Position numbers and translations under genes: made by a program
The notes under the pieces: model-generated
Databases searched by the model: none
The model's input: only the letters and a program-made list of their open reading frames with translations
What the model was told of the DNA's origin: nothing
Shown: piece by piece, positions 1 to 8,477 of the stretch
Position numbering within the stretch: position 1 is the first letter of the stretch
Layout of the letters: each line of letters starts with the position of its first letter
Source of the DNA: Vicinamibacterales bacterium
GTDB taxonomy: Bacteria > Acidobacteriota > Vicinamibacteria > Vicinamibacterales > JAMQPK01
Assembly (NCBI GenBank): GCA_023717525.1
Contig: JAMQPK010000190.1
Location: 1-41,811 of the forward strand
Direction of reading: 5' to 3'
DNA length: 41,811 bases

Positions 1-237
1 CAGACCGGGCCGGGCGCTACGCGTGGAGGAACGCTTGCGACGGCGAGCGGGCTCGTGTTCTTCAGCGACGACCAGGATCGGTTCATGGCCGTTGATGCCA
101 CGAATGGGAAGCCCTTGTGGCAGTTTCCCACGAACAGCACGTTGAGAGCCTCGCCCATGACGTACCAGTTCGACGAAAAGCAGTACGTCGGCATTGCATC
201 GGGGTCGAACATCGTCGTGTTCGGGTTGATTGACTAG
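1..237 (+). CDS. PQQ-dependent dehydrogenase, C-terminal fragment
   Basis: The open frame enters from the left edge and ends at TAG 235-237, so only the last 78 residues are visible. They contain GGTLATASGLVFF, then a repeat with DQDRFMAVDATNGKPLWQF and a final YVGIASGSNIVVFGL strand. This is the typical last blade of the eight-bladed beta-propeller of quinoprotein alcohol or glucose dehydrogenases, where the A-x-D-A-x-N-G-K-x-L-W motif closes each blade. Such enzymes oxidise alcohols or sugars in the periplasm with pyrroloquinoline quinone. The substrate cannot be told from this fragment. The next gene starts 14 bases downstream on the same strand, so the two may be co-transcribed. Confidence 0.8.
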   Translation, partial: QTGPGATRGGTLATASGLVFFSDDQDRFMAVDATNGKPLWQFPTNSTLRASPMTYQFDEKQYVGIASGSNIVVFGLID

Positions 238-250
238 AAGGAGCCTTGAA

Positions 251-1183
251 ATGACGAAGGGGATCGTCGCGATCGCGATTATGGCCGCCGTTCTCTGCGG
301 CGTGACGTCGGCGCAACGCGCGGCAACGGCCCCCGCCCAAAACGCGCCGCTGGCGCAGCGGATCGTTCACTACGATCCCTCGAAGGTCCGGAAGTCACCT
401 GCCGTTCACGACGGCGCCGGCGTGATGAACATCGGATCGCTGCTCGAGAACGAACACACCGACACCAATCTGTGGTTTTTTCATCGCGGGAACATTCCCC
501 CGAAAACGGGCATCGGGGCACACTTCCACAACAACTGCGAGGAGATGTTCATCATCCTCGACGGCGAGGCACAGTTCACCATCGATGGGCATACAGCCCT
601 CTTGAAAGGACCGGCCGGCGCTCCTGTCCGGATGGGCCACTCTCACGCGGTTTACAACCCGACGGACAAGCCGGTCGAATGGATGAACATCAACGTGGCG
701 GCCATCAAGGGGATGTACGACGCGTTCAATCTGGGAGATTCGCGCGCCAGCGCGCAGCTCGAGCCGATTGCGTCGTTCATGACGCTGAAGCTCGACAAGG
801 CATTGCTGCGACCGGTCGAGCGCCTGCACGGCGGCAAGGGCACGGTTCACGCGCGCCGTGCGCTCGACTCGACGGTGTTCCTTGGGAATTGGGGCTACGT
901 CGATCATCTGCTCGTGCCGCCAGGCGCCTCAATTGGCTCGACGGCCGATGCGGAGATCGGCGGGTTCTACTACGTGCTCTCGGGGGAGGGGACTGTCACG
1001 GTGGGCTCGGAGAGCGCGACCATCAAGGCGCACGACACCGTGCCGCTGAACTTCAACCAGTCGAAGTCGTTCGAAGCCAGCGGCACTACCGCGCTCGAAC
1101 TGATGGCTGTGGGAGTGGTCAAGGAGGCGAGCCGCCGCATCCAGATCGTCGGGCGCAATCCCTACGCGCCCGCCCGGAACTGA
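251..1183 (+). CDS. Secreted double-cupin protein
   Basis: A 310-residue protein with an N-terminal signal peptide (about residues 1-21, hydrophobic IVAIAIMAAVLCGV, cleavage near TSA-Q). The first cupin domain carries GAHFHNNCEEMFIILDGEA, the classic metal-binding H-x-H-x(n)-E pattern, followed by MGHSHAVYNP. A second, weaker cupin domain (about residues 215-290, LLVPPGAS then GFYYVLSGEGTVTV) lacks the paired histidines. The start was set at ATG 251 because AAGGAG (238-243) lies at good spacing; an upstream in-frame ATG at 230 overlaps the previous gene. The family includes dioxygenases, isomerases and sugar-binding proteins, so the reaction is unknown. It follows a PQQ dehydrogenase and may act in the same periplasmic oxidation. 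Confidence 0.85.
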   Translation: MTKGIVAIAIMAAVLCGVTSAQRAATAPAQNAPLAQRIVHYDPSKVRKSPAVHDGAGVMNIGSLLENEHTDTNLWFFHRGNIPPKTGIGAHFHNNCEEMFIILDGEAQFTIDGHTALLKGPAGAPVRMGHSHAVYNPTDKPVEWMNINVAAIKGMYDAFNLGDSRASAQLEPIASFMTLKLDKALLRPVERLHGGKGTVHARRALDSTVFLGNWGYVDHLLVPPGASIGSTADAEIGGFYYVLSGEGTVTVGSESATIKAHDTVPLNFNQSKSFEASGTTALELMAVGVVKEASRRIQIVGRNPYAPARN

Positions 1184-1202
1184 AGACTGAGAACTGAAGA
1201 CT
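1177..1202. repeat. Heptad array A (GAACTGA/AGACTGA)
   Basis: Four consecutive 7-base units, GAACTGA and AGACTGA alternating, with the last truncated to AGACT. The array fills the convergent gap between the cupin gene and the MFS gene and contains the TGA stop of the former (1181-1183) while touching the TAG stop of the latter (1201-1203). Confidence 0.8.
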
Positions 1203-2484
1203 ATCTTCTCTCGCGAAGCGAGAGTACCAGAAGACTGCCCGCTACTCCGGATGCCCCCAGGTACACGATGCCGGCTGTATACCCGCCGGTAACATCGGCC
1301 AGATAGCCGACCATATAAGGTCCGGCGAAGCCGCCAAGGTTCCCGGTCGCATTGATGAGCGCGATGCTTGCGGCCGCCGCCGGTCCGCTGAGGAAGATCG
1401 TCGGCAGCGCCCAGAATGGTGACGGGAACGAATACAGGGCCATCGTCGCGATCGAGAAGGCGGCGACGGCCAGGGCCAGGTGCGTGCCTGCCGCGATGCT
1501 CAACGACAAGGCGACGCCAACGACGAATAGTCCTGTCGCCGCGTGCCAGCGCCGCTCCGCGGTCTTGTCGGAGTGCGCGGCCGTGACGTACATCATCGGA
1601 ATCGCTGCGAGCCACGGAATTCCCGAAACCAGGGCCACCTGTGTCGTGCTCAGTCCCGAGATGCGCTGCACGATCTTCGGCAGCCAGGACGCGAGACCGA
1701 CGCTGTTGGTGATGTAGCAGAAGCAGGCCAGTGCCAGAAGCATGACTTGCGGGTGGCGCAGCGCCTCGAGCATGCCCAGCTTTGCCGAACCTTTCTTCAG
1801 TTCCCTTTCCCGCTGGAGCTCCGACGCGATCCAGGTGCGTTCATCCTGCGCGAGCCATCGGGCGTCTTCGGGCCGATCCGTCAGGTAGAAAAACGCCCAG
1901 ATGCCGAGCAGTACGGTCGGAATACCTTCGAGAATCAGAAGCCAGCGCCATCCGCTCCAGCCGAACCAGTGAATCTGCAGCAGCACGGCAGAAGCGGCTG
2001 CACCGATCATGTTCGAGGTAGGAATGGCCATCATGAACATCGCGACGGCCTTGGCGCGATCTTGATAGCGGAACCAGTGCGTCAGATAGACGATGATGCC
2101 GGGGAAAAATCCCGCCTGCGCGGCGCCGAGGAAGAAGCGCACCCAGTAGAACTGCTGTGCAGTGTTAATGAGCCCACACAGCGCGGCAAGCGAACCCCAG
2201 ACGACGAGGCTGAGCGTGATGAAATTCCGCGCGCTCCACAACTCGGTGAGCAGCGTGGACGGAATCTGGAGCAGAAAATACCCGATGAAGAAGATCCCGG
2301 CGCCGAACCCAAACACCGTGTTTGAAAACCCCAGGTCGCCCGTCATCTGCAGCGAGGCATAGCCAACGTTGACCCGGTTGATGTAGTTGAAGATGTAGAG
2401 CACGAACAAGAAGGGCATCAACCGCCGCGTGATGTGCCGGCGCGCTCGTTCGGCGACATCGTCTCGCTCGATCACGGCATTCAT
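1201..2484 (-). CDS. MFS transporter, anion:cation symporter (ACS) family
   Basis: A 427-residue integral membrane protein with about 12 hydrophobic segments. The N-terminus has the ACS-family signature RLMPFLFVLYIFNYINRVNVG followed by GFGAGIFFIGYFLLQIPSTLL, and the central loop after helix 6 has the usual LTDRPEDARWL. Members take up organic acids such as tartrate, glucarate, phthalate or hexuronates with protons. The gene starts 12 bases after the end of the dihydrodipicolinate-synthase-like gene on the same strand, so transporter and aldolase-type enzyme probably form an operon for uptake and cleavage of a sugar acid or keto acid. The substrate is inferred only from this pairing. Confidence 0.9.
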   Translation of the reverse strand: MNAVIERDDVAERARRHITRRLMPFLFVLYIFNYINRVNVGYASLQMTGDLGFSNTVFGFGAGIFFIGYFLLQIPSTLLTELWSARNFITLSLVVWGSLAALCGLINTAQQFYWVRFFLGAAQAGFFPGIIVYLTHWFRYQDRAKAVAMFMMAIPTSNMIGAAASAVLLQIHWFGWSGWRWLLILEGIPTVLLGIWAFFYLTDRPEDARWLAQDERTWIASELQRERELKKGSAKLGMLEALRHPQVMLLALACFCYITNSVGLASWLPKIVQRISGLSTTQVALVSGIPWLAAIPMMYVTAAHSDKTAERRWHAATGLFVVGVALSLSIAAGTHLALAVAAFSIATMALYSFPSPFWALPTIFLSGPAAAASIALINATGNLGGFAGPYMVGYLADVTGGYTAGIVYLGASGVAGSLLVLSLRERR

Positions 2485-2496
2485 GTTGAACTCTTC

Positions 2497-3423
2497 TTAG
2501 ACGGGCAACAGATGTTGAGGGCCAATCGGCCGGGTAATGTCGATGCCGGGCAGTGTGCGCGCCAGCAGGGAGTCGAGTTGCGCGGACTGGGAGGCGGAGA
2601 TCGTTGCGCCAGGGTGCCTGACCCGTGGCGAGCTGACCAAGCCACGGCGGCGGAGCACTTCCTTCCGTATAGCAAGGCCAGGTTGCTGCTCGTAGACGAT
2701 GAGGCTGGCAAATCGCCCGTAGATGCCTTGGACGAGCGGCCAATCGCCCGAGCGGCCGGCGGAAACGAGAGCCTGTATCACCTCGGGAAACGCAAAGCCG
2801 GTATTGCATCCGTCGGCGCCCGCTTCAAGATCGAAGGGTGCGTAGAGCGCACCAAGGCCGGTCAGAATCGGCACCCGCCGCTCGGTGAATTCCTCCCGAA
2901 GCTGGCGAATTTTCGGAGCCGTTGGCACCGCTTCTTCCTTCACGCACCCGATGGATGGAACGGTGCGGACAAGCCTCGCGATGAGCGCAGCCGGCATGTG
3001 CACTTCACTTGATCCGGGGTGATCCTGCAGGACGATGGGAATCGAAATGCTCTGCGCGATCTGTTGATACAGCTGAACCACTCGGTCGTCGTTTGGAACC
3101 GGCTCTCTGGTTGGCGTCACCATGACGGCATCGGCGCCGAGGTTCTGTGCCATGCGCGAAAGATACGCCGCCGTCTGTGTCCCCGTGGCGCTGGTCCCCA
3201 CGATGATGGGCAGGCGTTTGTTGATGACGGCAACAGCGCTTTCAATCAGCGTGCGGCGTTCCTCGTCATTCAGGCGGTTCGACTCTCCCAGCACGCCGAG
3301 GATGGTGACGCCGTCAACGCCGAGAGCGACCATGAACTCCAGCAGACGCTGCCAGGAGCCAAGGTCGAGCGTCTCGTCGTCGTGAAACGGCGTCGCGAGA
3401 ATGGGGACGACACCAGTAAACAT
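2497..3423 (-). CDS. Dihydrodipicolinate synthase/N-acetylneuraminate lyase family protein
   Basis: A (beta/alpha)8 class I aldolase-like protein of 308 residues starting MFTGVVPILATPF; an ATG at 3432 would add three residues. The Schiff-base lysine is visible in SIGCVKEEAVPT. Other hallmark residues of true DapA are replaced: the GTTGE phosphate-type motif reads GVLGE, the PYYN segment reads TPTREP, and the catalytic YNxP reads LQDHPG, so the tyrosine proton relay is absent. It is therefore unlikely to be lysine-pathway DapA and more likely a catabolic keto-acid aldolase or dehydratase of the same superfamily. It shares an operon with a sugar-acid-type MFS transporter. A TATAAT hexamer ends 7 bases before ATG 3423, which favours this start and a leaderless message. 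Confidence 0.82.
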   Translation of the reverse strand: MFTGVVPILATPFHDDETLDLGSWQRLLEFMVALGVDGVTILGVLGESNRLNDEERRTLIESAVAVINKRLPIIVGTSATGTQTAAYLSRMAQNLGADAVMVTPTREPVPNDDRVVQLYQQIAQSISIPIVLQDHPGSSEVHMPAALIARLVRTVPSIGCVKEEAVPTAPKIRQLREEFTERRVPILTGLGALYAPFDLEAGADGCNTGFAFPEVIQALVSAGRSGDWPLVQGIYGRFASLIVYEQQPGLAIRKEVLRRRGLVSSPRVRHPGATISASQSAQLDSLLARTLPGIDITRPIGPQHLLPV

Positions 3424-3430
3424 CTGGCGC

Positions 3431-3436
3431 ATTATA
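3431..3436 (-). promoter_or_regulatory. -10-like TATAAT of the DHDPS-like gene
   Basis: A perfect TATAAT on the minus strand that overlaps the upstream candidate start codon (3432-3430) and lies 7 bases before ATG 3423. No convincing -35 hexamer or ribosome binding site is seen. Confidence 0.45.
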
Positions 3437-3448
3437 TCGACAAGCCGC

Positions 3449-3457
3449 TGGTATACT
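3449..3457 (+). promoter_or_regulatory. Extended -10 (TGGTATACT)
   Basis: TG followed by one base and TATACT (3452-3457), pointing to the secreted-protein gene that starts at 3471. The predicted leader is only about 5-7 bases and shows no Shine-Dalgarno sequence. It is divergent from the minus-strand TATAAT at 3431-3436. Confidence 0.45.
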
Positions 3458-3470
3458 GCCCTTTATCCAA

Positions 3471-4553
3471 ATGAGCGCGAGACCTCTGATCCGGTCTCTG
3501 GCATCGCTGACGATTGCTGCCTGGATGGTGTCTGCGGCCGCCGTCGCGCAGACCCTGCCAGCGCCCCGCCTCAATAACGAACAGAAGAAGAGGGCTCAGG
3601 CGCTCTCGACACTGGTCGATGAAATCGTTGCGAACAAGCACTCTGCTCCGGCCGATGTGGTCTTGACCTGGCATGGGGCTTACGTGGCCGCGGATCGCGG
3701 CCTCGTCTATGTGCCGTACACAATCAACATCGACGGAAAATTCACCGGGACGCCGGTCGCGATGTACCTGCGCGTGCTGACCAAGGACGCGCAGCCGGCC
3801 AGCTACGACGCATCGAAAGCAACCACGATGCGTACGTATACGGGGCAGATGTCCGATCGCCTGCAAATCGACACGAAGGACATGCGGAATGGGAATGTCT
3901 CCGCCACGGGCCTTGTCGCCGAGGACATCCTGTTCTTCGAGTTGCCGAAGGACGGTCGACTGAATCGTGGATTGTGGCTGCCTCCTGGCGAGTACAACAT
4001 CTTTCTGGCAATGCAGGAGAAGGCGCAGAAAGATCCTCCACGCTCGGTGGTACTGAAACAGTCGATCGCGGTGCCGAACCTGTCGGACGGGTTTGCGATG
4101 AGCAGTGTGATTCTGGCAGACAGTCTGAGCCCGGCGCCGGCGGCCTCCAAGAACCAATCGCAGCTTGACGATCCGTTTTCCATTGGTGGCACCAGGATTG
4201 TGCCGACGGCGAGCAGCCGGCTTCCGCGCGCAGGCGAGCTGACGGCCGTGTTCTTTCTGTACAACCCGGCTGCCGGCAACGCCGGCAAGCCAGATGTTCT
4301 GGCCGAGTACAGTTTCTTCGAGCGCGTCGGCGCGGGCGCTGTGCCTTTCAGGCAGAGCCCTCCCCAGGCATTCAATGCGGAGACGCTCCCGGCGACGTTC
4401 GATCTCGCGGCGAAGCAGCAGATCATGGGAGGGCTTGCCGTCCCACTTTCTGCGTTTCCGGTTGGCGAGTATCAACTCGAAGTGAAGGCGACGGACAAGG
4501 TGACCAAGCAAACGATTTCTCGCACCGTCGATTTTTCGGTTTTCGGTCAGTAG
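3471..4553 (+). CDS. Secreted protein of unknown function
   Basis: A 360-residue exported protein. Residues 1-26 form a signal peptide (LIRSLASLTIAAWMVSAAAVAQ). The rest is beta-rich, with alternating strands such as GLVYVPYTINIDG, GEYNIFLAMQEK and GEYQLEVKATDK, suggesting two Ig-like sandwiches joined by a linker near residues 215-230. No catalytic motif or membrane segment follows the signal peptide and the family is not recognised. The next two genes, a second exported protein and a TonB-type receptor, run the same way, so a role at the cell surface or periplasm is plausible but only inferred. Confidence 0.75.
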   Translation: MSARPLIRSLASLTIAAWMVSAAAVAQTLPAPRLNNEQKKRAQALSTLVDEIVANKHSAPADVVLTWHGAYVAADRGLVYVPYTINIDGKFTGTPVAMYLRVLTKDAQPASYDASKATTMRTYTGQMSDRLQIDTKDMRNGNVSATGLVAEDILFFELPKDGRLNRGLWLPPGEYNIFLAMQEKAQKDPPRSVVLKQSIAVPNLSDGFAMSSVILADSLSPAPAASKNQSQLDDPFSIGGTRIVPTASSRLPRAGELTAVFFLYNPAAGNAGKPDVLAEYSFFERVGAGAVPFRQSPPQAFNAETLPATFDLAAKQQIMGGLAVPLSAFPVGEYQLEVKATDKVTKQTISRTVDFSVFGQ

Positions 4554-4608
4554 CAGCGAACTTTTCCCCTCCTTTCGGCGTCTAAGCAGCAAAACCCAAG
4601 GAGGCGGC

Positions 4609-5418
4609 GTGAGTGTGTCTCGCAGGCTTTACGCCAGTGTCATCGTCTGTCTGGCAGTGGTGACAGGCATGATCGTTGGGAACGCGCAGTCGCCCTCCCT
4701 CCCTTCTTCATCGAGCGGGGAGGCGGCGGCCGTGCTGAGTGCCGCACGCGAAGCGCTGGGCGGCGAGAAGCGTCTCGCGGGCGTCAAGACTGTCGTTGCA
4801 ACGGGCCGCACGCGGCAGGTCCAGGGCGACAACCTGGTTCCGATCGAATTCGAGATCAACATCGAGTTCCCGGACAAGTACGTGCGGACCGACGAGATTC
4901 CCGCGCGCGAAAGCGGACCTACGAGCCGCGGATTCAACGGCGATGGGTTGATCCAATTTCCGGAACCGCCGCCGGCTCGGGCTGGTGGACCGCCGGGAAG
5001 GGGCGAACCGCCAAATCCCACCGTACCTCTCAAGCAGGATTTCGCGCGGCTAACCCTGGGCATGTTCGCGGCGTCCTTCAGTGCGTATCCGCTTTCGTTC
5101 GGCCTGGCTGGACAGGCCGAGGCCCCTGAAGGCAAGGCTGACGTTCTCGATGCCAGAGGCACACCGAATTTCGCGGCGCGGCTGTTCATCGACAACAAGA
5201 CTCATCTTCCGTTGATGCTGAGCTGGCAGACGCCTGTGAACGGCGCAGCGCCGACAGAAAATCGCATTTACTACGCCGACTATCGGGACGTGGACGGCAT
5301 GAAGTTTCCCTTCCGCATACGCCGGGCGATCGGTGCCGTCACGACCGAAGAGACCACCTTCGATCGCTTCAGGATCAATTCGAAGATCGATCCCAGAAAA
5401 TTCGAGGTCCGTAAGTGA
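4609..5418 (+). CDS. Exported protein of unknown function (LolA-like fold possible)
   Basis: A 269-residue protein starting at GTG 4609, chosen because AAGGAGG (4598-4604) precedes it closely. Residues 1-26 are a signal peptide. Next comes AAREALGGEKRLAGVKTVVATGRTRQ, then strands such as EFEINIEFPDKYVRTDEI, a Pro/Gly-rich loop (PEPPPARAGGPPGRG) and a late YYADYRDVDGMKFPFRIRR. Helix followed by successive antiparallel strands resembles outer-membrane lipoprotein-sorting (LolA-like) folds, but this is a shape argument, not a family match. Its stop overlaps the receptor gene start by four bases (GTGA), so it is translationally coupled to the TonB-type receptor and probably works with it. Confidence 0.75.
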   Translation: MSVSRRLYASVIVCLAVVTGMIVGNAQSPSLPSSSSGEAAAVLSAAREALGGEKRLAGVKTVVATGRTRQVQGDNLVPIEFEINIEFPDKYVRTDEIPARESGPTSRGFNGDGLIQFPEPPPARAGGPPGRGEPPNPTVPLKQDFARLTLGMFAASFSAYPLSFGLAGQAEAPEGKADVLDARGTPNFAARLFIDNKTHLPLMLSWQTPVNGAAPTENRIYYADYRDVDGMKFPFRIRRAIGAVTTEETTFDRFRINSKIDPRKFEVRK

Positions 5419-8066
5419 AGCAGACTCTCGTGCGGACTGCGGTCGCAGTCCTCGTGGTGCTGGCGTACGGAGAGCTTGCCTTTGGCCAGGCGCCGCGCGA
5501 GGGACGTCTCCTGATAACCGTTATTGATCAGAGCAATGCGGTATTGCCCGGCGCGACGGTGACAGCGACGGGGCTGGATGACGCTACGCGTGCCGCGTCG
5601 GTCGCACCTGTTCAGACGCAGGCCAACGGTATTGGCACGATTCCGGCGCTACCCCAGGGTCGATACGGCATTCAGGCGGAGTTCCCCGGATTCGATTCAG
5701 GTGTCCTGAAAGAAGTTCGCGTGCGCGCCGGCGACAACCGTCACATCATCGTCCTGCCGATCAAGAAGTTCCAGGAAGAGGTGGCCGTCGGGCAGGACCT
5801 GCAGTCGGGGGCCGCGGATCGGCGCGGTGCGCAGTTCGGGACGACGCTCACCCGAGAGCAGATGGACGCGCTGTCCGACGACCCGAACGAAATGCAGCGC
5901 CAACTGCAGGACATGGCCGGGCCCGGCGCCGTCATGCGCATCGACAGCTTCGAGGGTGGGCAGCTGCCGCCGAAGGCGTTGATCAAGGCGATTCACATCA
6001 CGCGCGATCAGTTCGCGGCGGAGAACCACGGCGCCGAGGGCACGTTCATCGACATCATCACGCAACCTGGTGTCGGGCCCGTCCGGGCGAACATGGTCTA
6101 CAACTTCAGCAACAGCGGGTTGGCCGCCCGCAACGCATTCACGCCGACCGAAGGCGACTCGATGCAGCAGAATTACGGCCTCTTCGTCAGCGGTGGACTC
6201 ATCAAGAACAAGGCGTCGTTCTCGCTTGGATTGAACGGCAATTCTTCGTTCGACACGCCTGCTCTCAATCTGGCGACGCCAGAGGGGAAGTATACCGAGT
6301 CGGCCAGGGTGCGGGCGCCGCGCGACGCGGTGTTTTCACGCGGGAGCTTCGATTGGGCGATCACCCGCGACCAGACGTTGCGGCTCAGCTACAACCAGAA
6401 CGACACGGTCAACAAGAATCAAGGTGTCGGCGGATACAGCGGCGTCGGACGGGGTTACACCGCCGACAATCATTTCCACACGCTGCGTGTGCAGGAAGCC
6501 GGCCCGATCGGCCGGCGATTCTTCACCAATACGCGACTGAATGTCGGATGGACCGATACCGAGTCTCGCTCGGTTCTGGAAGCGAGGACGATCAAGGTTC
6601 TGGACTCGTTTACCTCTGGTGGCGCACAGGTTGCCGGCGGCCGCCACTCGAGAGACGTCACGCTTGCCTCGGATCTCGACTACGTGCGAGGCATTCATTC
6701 CCTTCGAGGAGGCATCGTTCTGAACGGGCAGTGGTTCCGATCGGACGACACCTCCAATTACCTCGGCACGTACACGTTCGAAGACCTTACGGCGTACGAG
6801 GAAGGCCGTCCGCGCAGTTACAACCAGCGCGTCGGCGATCCCAACATCAAGTACTTCAATCTCGAGTCCGGGTTCTACGTGCAGGACGACATCCGGGTGC
6901 GCCGAAGTCTGACGTTGACCCCGGGCGTGCGGTACGAGGCGCAGACGCACGTCACGGACTACAACAATTGGGGGCCGCGCTTTGGCGTCACGTGGGCGCC
7001 GTTCAAGAACGGCAAGACGACGTTTCGGACGAGCTGGGGAATTTTCTACGACTGGCTCACCACGAACACTTACGAGCAGACCCTCCGTCTCGACGGGTTC
7101 CACCAGCTCGAGCTGGACGTCGCGGACCCGTCGTATCCGGATCCCGTGAGCGGCATCAGCCGCCTTCCACCCGTGAACCGCTATCTTCTGGATCCCAACT
7201 TGACGAACGCGCGGAACTCGCGCATCAGCGGAGGCCTCGATCATCAGTTTACGCAGCGCCTTCGCGCCAGCGGAACGTATCGCTACGTACGAGGCGCGGC
7301 CGTATTTCGAGGCCAGAACCTGAATGCGCCAGTCGATGGCGTGCGGCCGGACGAGCGCTTTGGCAACGTCGTGCAGGTCGTGGCCGACGGGGAAAGCCGG
7401 CAGCACATCTTCCAGCTCAACGCTCAGACGCCTCCGCCTCCGCCCGCGCTTGGCGGCGGGCCGCGCTGGGACTGGAAGCGATGGGGATTGTTCAGCGGCT
7501 ACACGTACGCACACAACAACAACAATACGGATGGCCCATTCAGCACGCCGGCAACGGGAGTCATGGCAAATGAGTGGGGTCCGGCGCCCAATTCAGTGAG
7601 GCACCGCTTCCAGGGAGGCTTTACCAGCTCAGCGCTACGGAACTTCGTGTGGCAATTCGACGGACAATTTGCGAGCGGAGTGCCGTACAACATTCAGACC
7701 GGTTACGACGACAACGGCGATGTGATCTTCAACGACCGCCCTGCGGACGTCGGCCGCAACAGCGCACGGGCGACGCCCACGTGGTGGACGAACCTGTTCA
7801 TGAGCTATTCGTTCACGTTCGGCCCGCGCATCATCCTGCCAGGCGGGCCAATGATCTACGGGACACCCGCCGGTGTGAACGTGACGACGTTCACGCCTCC
7901 TCCACAGGGACGGTATCGCATTACGCTGAACTGCTTCATTTACAACGCGACCAATCACGTGAGCCTGGGCGGGTACAGCGGAGTGAAGACGTCGCCGTTC
8001 TTCGAGCAGGCGACGCTGGCGCAGCAGGCGCGCCGGATCAATGTCGGGTTGGGGCTGGGGTTCTGA
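5415..8066 (+). CDS. TonB-dependent receptor with carboxypeptidase-regulatory domain
   Basis: An 883-residue outer-membrane protein starting at GTG 5415. Residues 1-25 are a signal peptide. Residues about 30-110 form a carboxypeptidase-regulatory-like domain (LLITVIDQSNAVLPGATVTA to RHIIVLPIKK), followed by a plug region (DPNEMQRQLQDMAGPGAVM) and a long beta-barrel with aromatic-rich strands such as FFTNTRLNVGWTDTE and GFYVQDDIRVRRSLTLTPGVRYE. It ends in GLGLGF with the C-terminal phenylalanine typical of barrel proteins recognised by the Bam machinery. This is the Oar-like arrangement common in Acidobacteriota. It is slightly shorter than the usual 1000-1100 residues, and no TonB box is evident. 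The ligand is unknown. Confidence 0.9.
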   Translation: MKQTLVRTAVAVLVVLAYGELAFGQAPREGRLLITVIDQSNAVLPGATVTATGLDDATRAASVAPVQTQANGIGTIPALPQGRYGIQAEFPGFDSGVLKEVRVRAGDNRHIIVLPIKKFQEEVAVGQDLQSGAADRRGAQFGTTLTREQMDALSDDPNEMQRQLQDMAGPGAVMRIDSFEGGQLPPKALIKAIHITRDQFAAENHGAEGTFIDIITQPGVGPVRANMVYNFSNSGLAARNAFTPTEGDSMQQNYGLFVSGGLIKNKASFSLGLNGNSSFDTPALNLATPEGKYTESARVRAPRDAVFSRGSFDWAITRDQTLRLSYNQNDTVNKNQGVGGYSGVGRGYTADNHFHTLRVQEAGPIGRRFFTNTRLNVGWTDTESRSVLEARTIKVLDSFTSGGAQVAGGRHSRDVTLASDLDYVRGIHSLRGGIVLNGQWFRSDDTSNYLGTYTFEDLTAYEEGRPRSYNQRVGDPNIKYFNLESGFYVQDDIRVRRSLTLTPGVRYEAQTHVTDYNNWGPRFGVTWAPFKNGKTTFRTSWGIFYDWLTTNTYEQTLRLDGFHQLELDVADPSYPDPVSGISRLPPVNRYLLDPNLTNARNSRISGGLDHQFTQRLRASGTYRYVRGAAVFRGQNLNAPVDGVRPDERFGNVVQVVADGESRQHIFQLNAQTPPPPPALGGGPRWDWKRWGLFSGYTYAHNNNNTDGPFSTPATGVMANEWGPAPNSVRHRFQGGFTSSALRNFVWQFDGQFASGVPYNIQTGYDDNGDVIFNDRPADVGRNSARATPTWWTNLFMSYSFTFGPRIILPGGPMIYGTPAGVNVTTFTPPPQGRYRITLNCFIYNATNHVSLGGYSGVKTSPFFEQATLAQQARRINVGLGLGF

Positions 8067-8075
8067 CGGCGAGTT

Positions 8076-8110
8076 GGCTTCAGGCTTCGGGCTCTGGACT
8101 TTAGGCCCCC
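8076..8110. repeat. Heptad array B (GGCTTCG family)
   Basis: Five 7-base units: GGCTTCA, GGCTTCG, GGCTCTG, GACTTTA and GGCCCCC. The array begins 10 bases after the receptor stop codon. Over 31 bases (8076-8106) it matches the reverse complement of 8445-8475 at 25 positions, so arrays B and C form an imperfect inverted repeat around the gene at 8142-8411. Confidence 0.75.
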
Positions 8111-8141
8111 TAGCCATCCTCTCCCTTATTGGAGGCGCGAT

Positions 8142-8411
8142 ATGACCTTACGCACTGGCGTTAACTTCATCGTCTTGACGGTCTTTCTGGTAGTGGCGGT
8201 GGTCTGGGCGTCAGCGCAAGTGGCCCGGCCACCATCGGAGACAGGACTCAAACCGATGGACCTGGTTGCGCCGACGGTGATTTCAGGAAGTGATTTGGGC
8301 TTCCGCATCGAAAGCAGTAAGGACAACGTGCCGGTCGGCAGGCTTGTCGTTCGTGTTAGTGGGCGCTGGGTTGACGCGCAGGTGGGGACGAGTGAGGCGG
8401 TCACCAGATAA
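8142..8411 (+). CDS. Small exported protein of unknown function
   Basis: An 89-residue open frame with a ribosome binding site (GGAGG at about 8131) and a clear N-terminal signal or anchor segment (FIVLTVFLVVAVVWASAQ, residues 9-26). The mature part contains DLVAPTVISGSDLGFRIES and PVGRLVVRVSGRWVDAQVG, which read as short beta strands. The family is not recognised. It sits between two inverted heptad arrays and between the receptor and the convergent radical SAM gene. It has a good start site and a plausible export signal, so it is more than a chance frame, but whether it is expressed is uncertain. Confidence 0.6.
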   Translation: MTLRTGVNFIVLTVFLVVAVVWASAQVARPPSETGLKPMDLVAPTVISGSDLGFRIESSKDNVPVGRLVVRVSGRWVDAQVGTSEAVTR

Positions 8412-8442
8412 GAGCGACGTTTTGACAACCGTCTGGCGACCA

Positions 8443-8477
8443 AGGCCAAAAGCCTGGAGCCCGAAGTCCGAAGCCTA
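8443..8477. repeat. Heptad array C (inverted GGCTTCG family)
   Basis: Five 7-base units on the plus strand: AGGCCAA, AAGCCTG, GAGCCCG, AAGTCCG and AAGCCTA. Read on the other strand they belong to the GGCTTCG family of array B. The last unit contains the TAG stop codon of the minus-strand radical SAM gene (8475-8477). Confidence 0.75.

Noticed and set aside
2608-2625. AGGGTGCCTGACCC in the DHDPS-like gene, resembling the GC-rich flank of the palindrome at the window end
   Set aside because: It encodes a conserved C-terminal segment (SSPRVRHPGA) of the family with no palindromic partner, so the likeness is chance.
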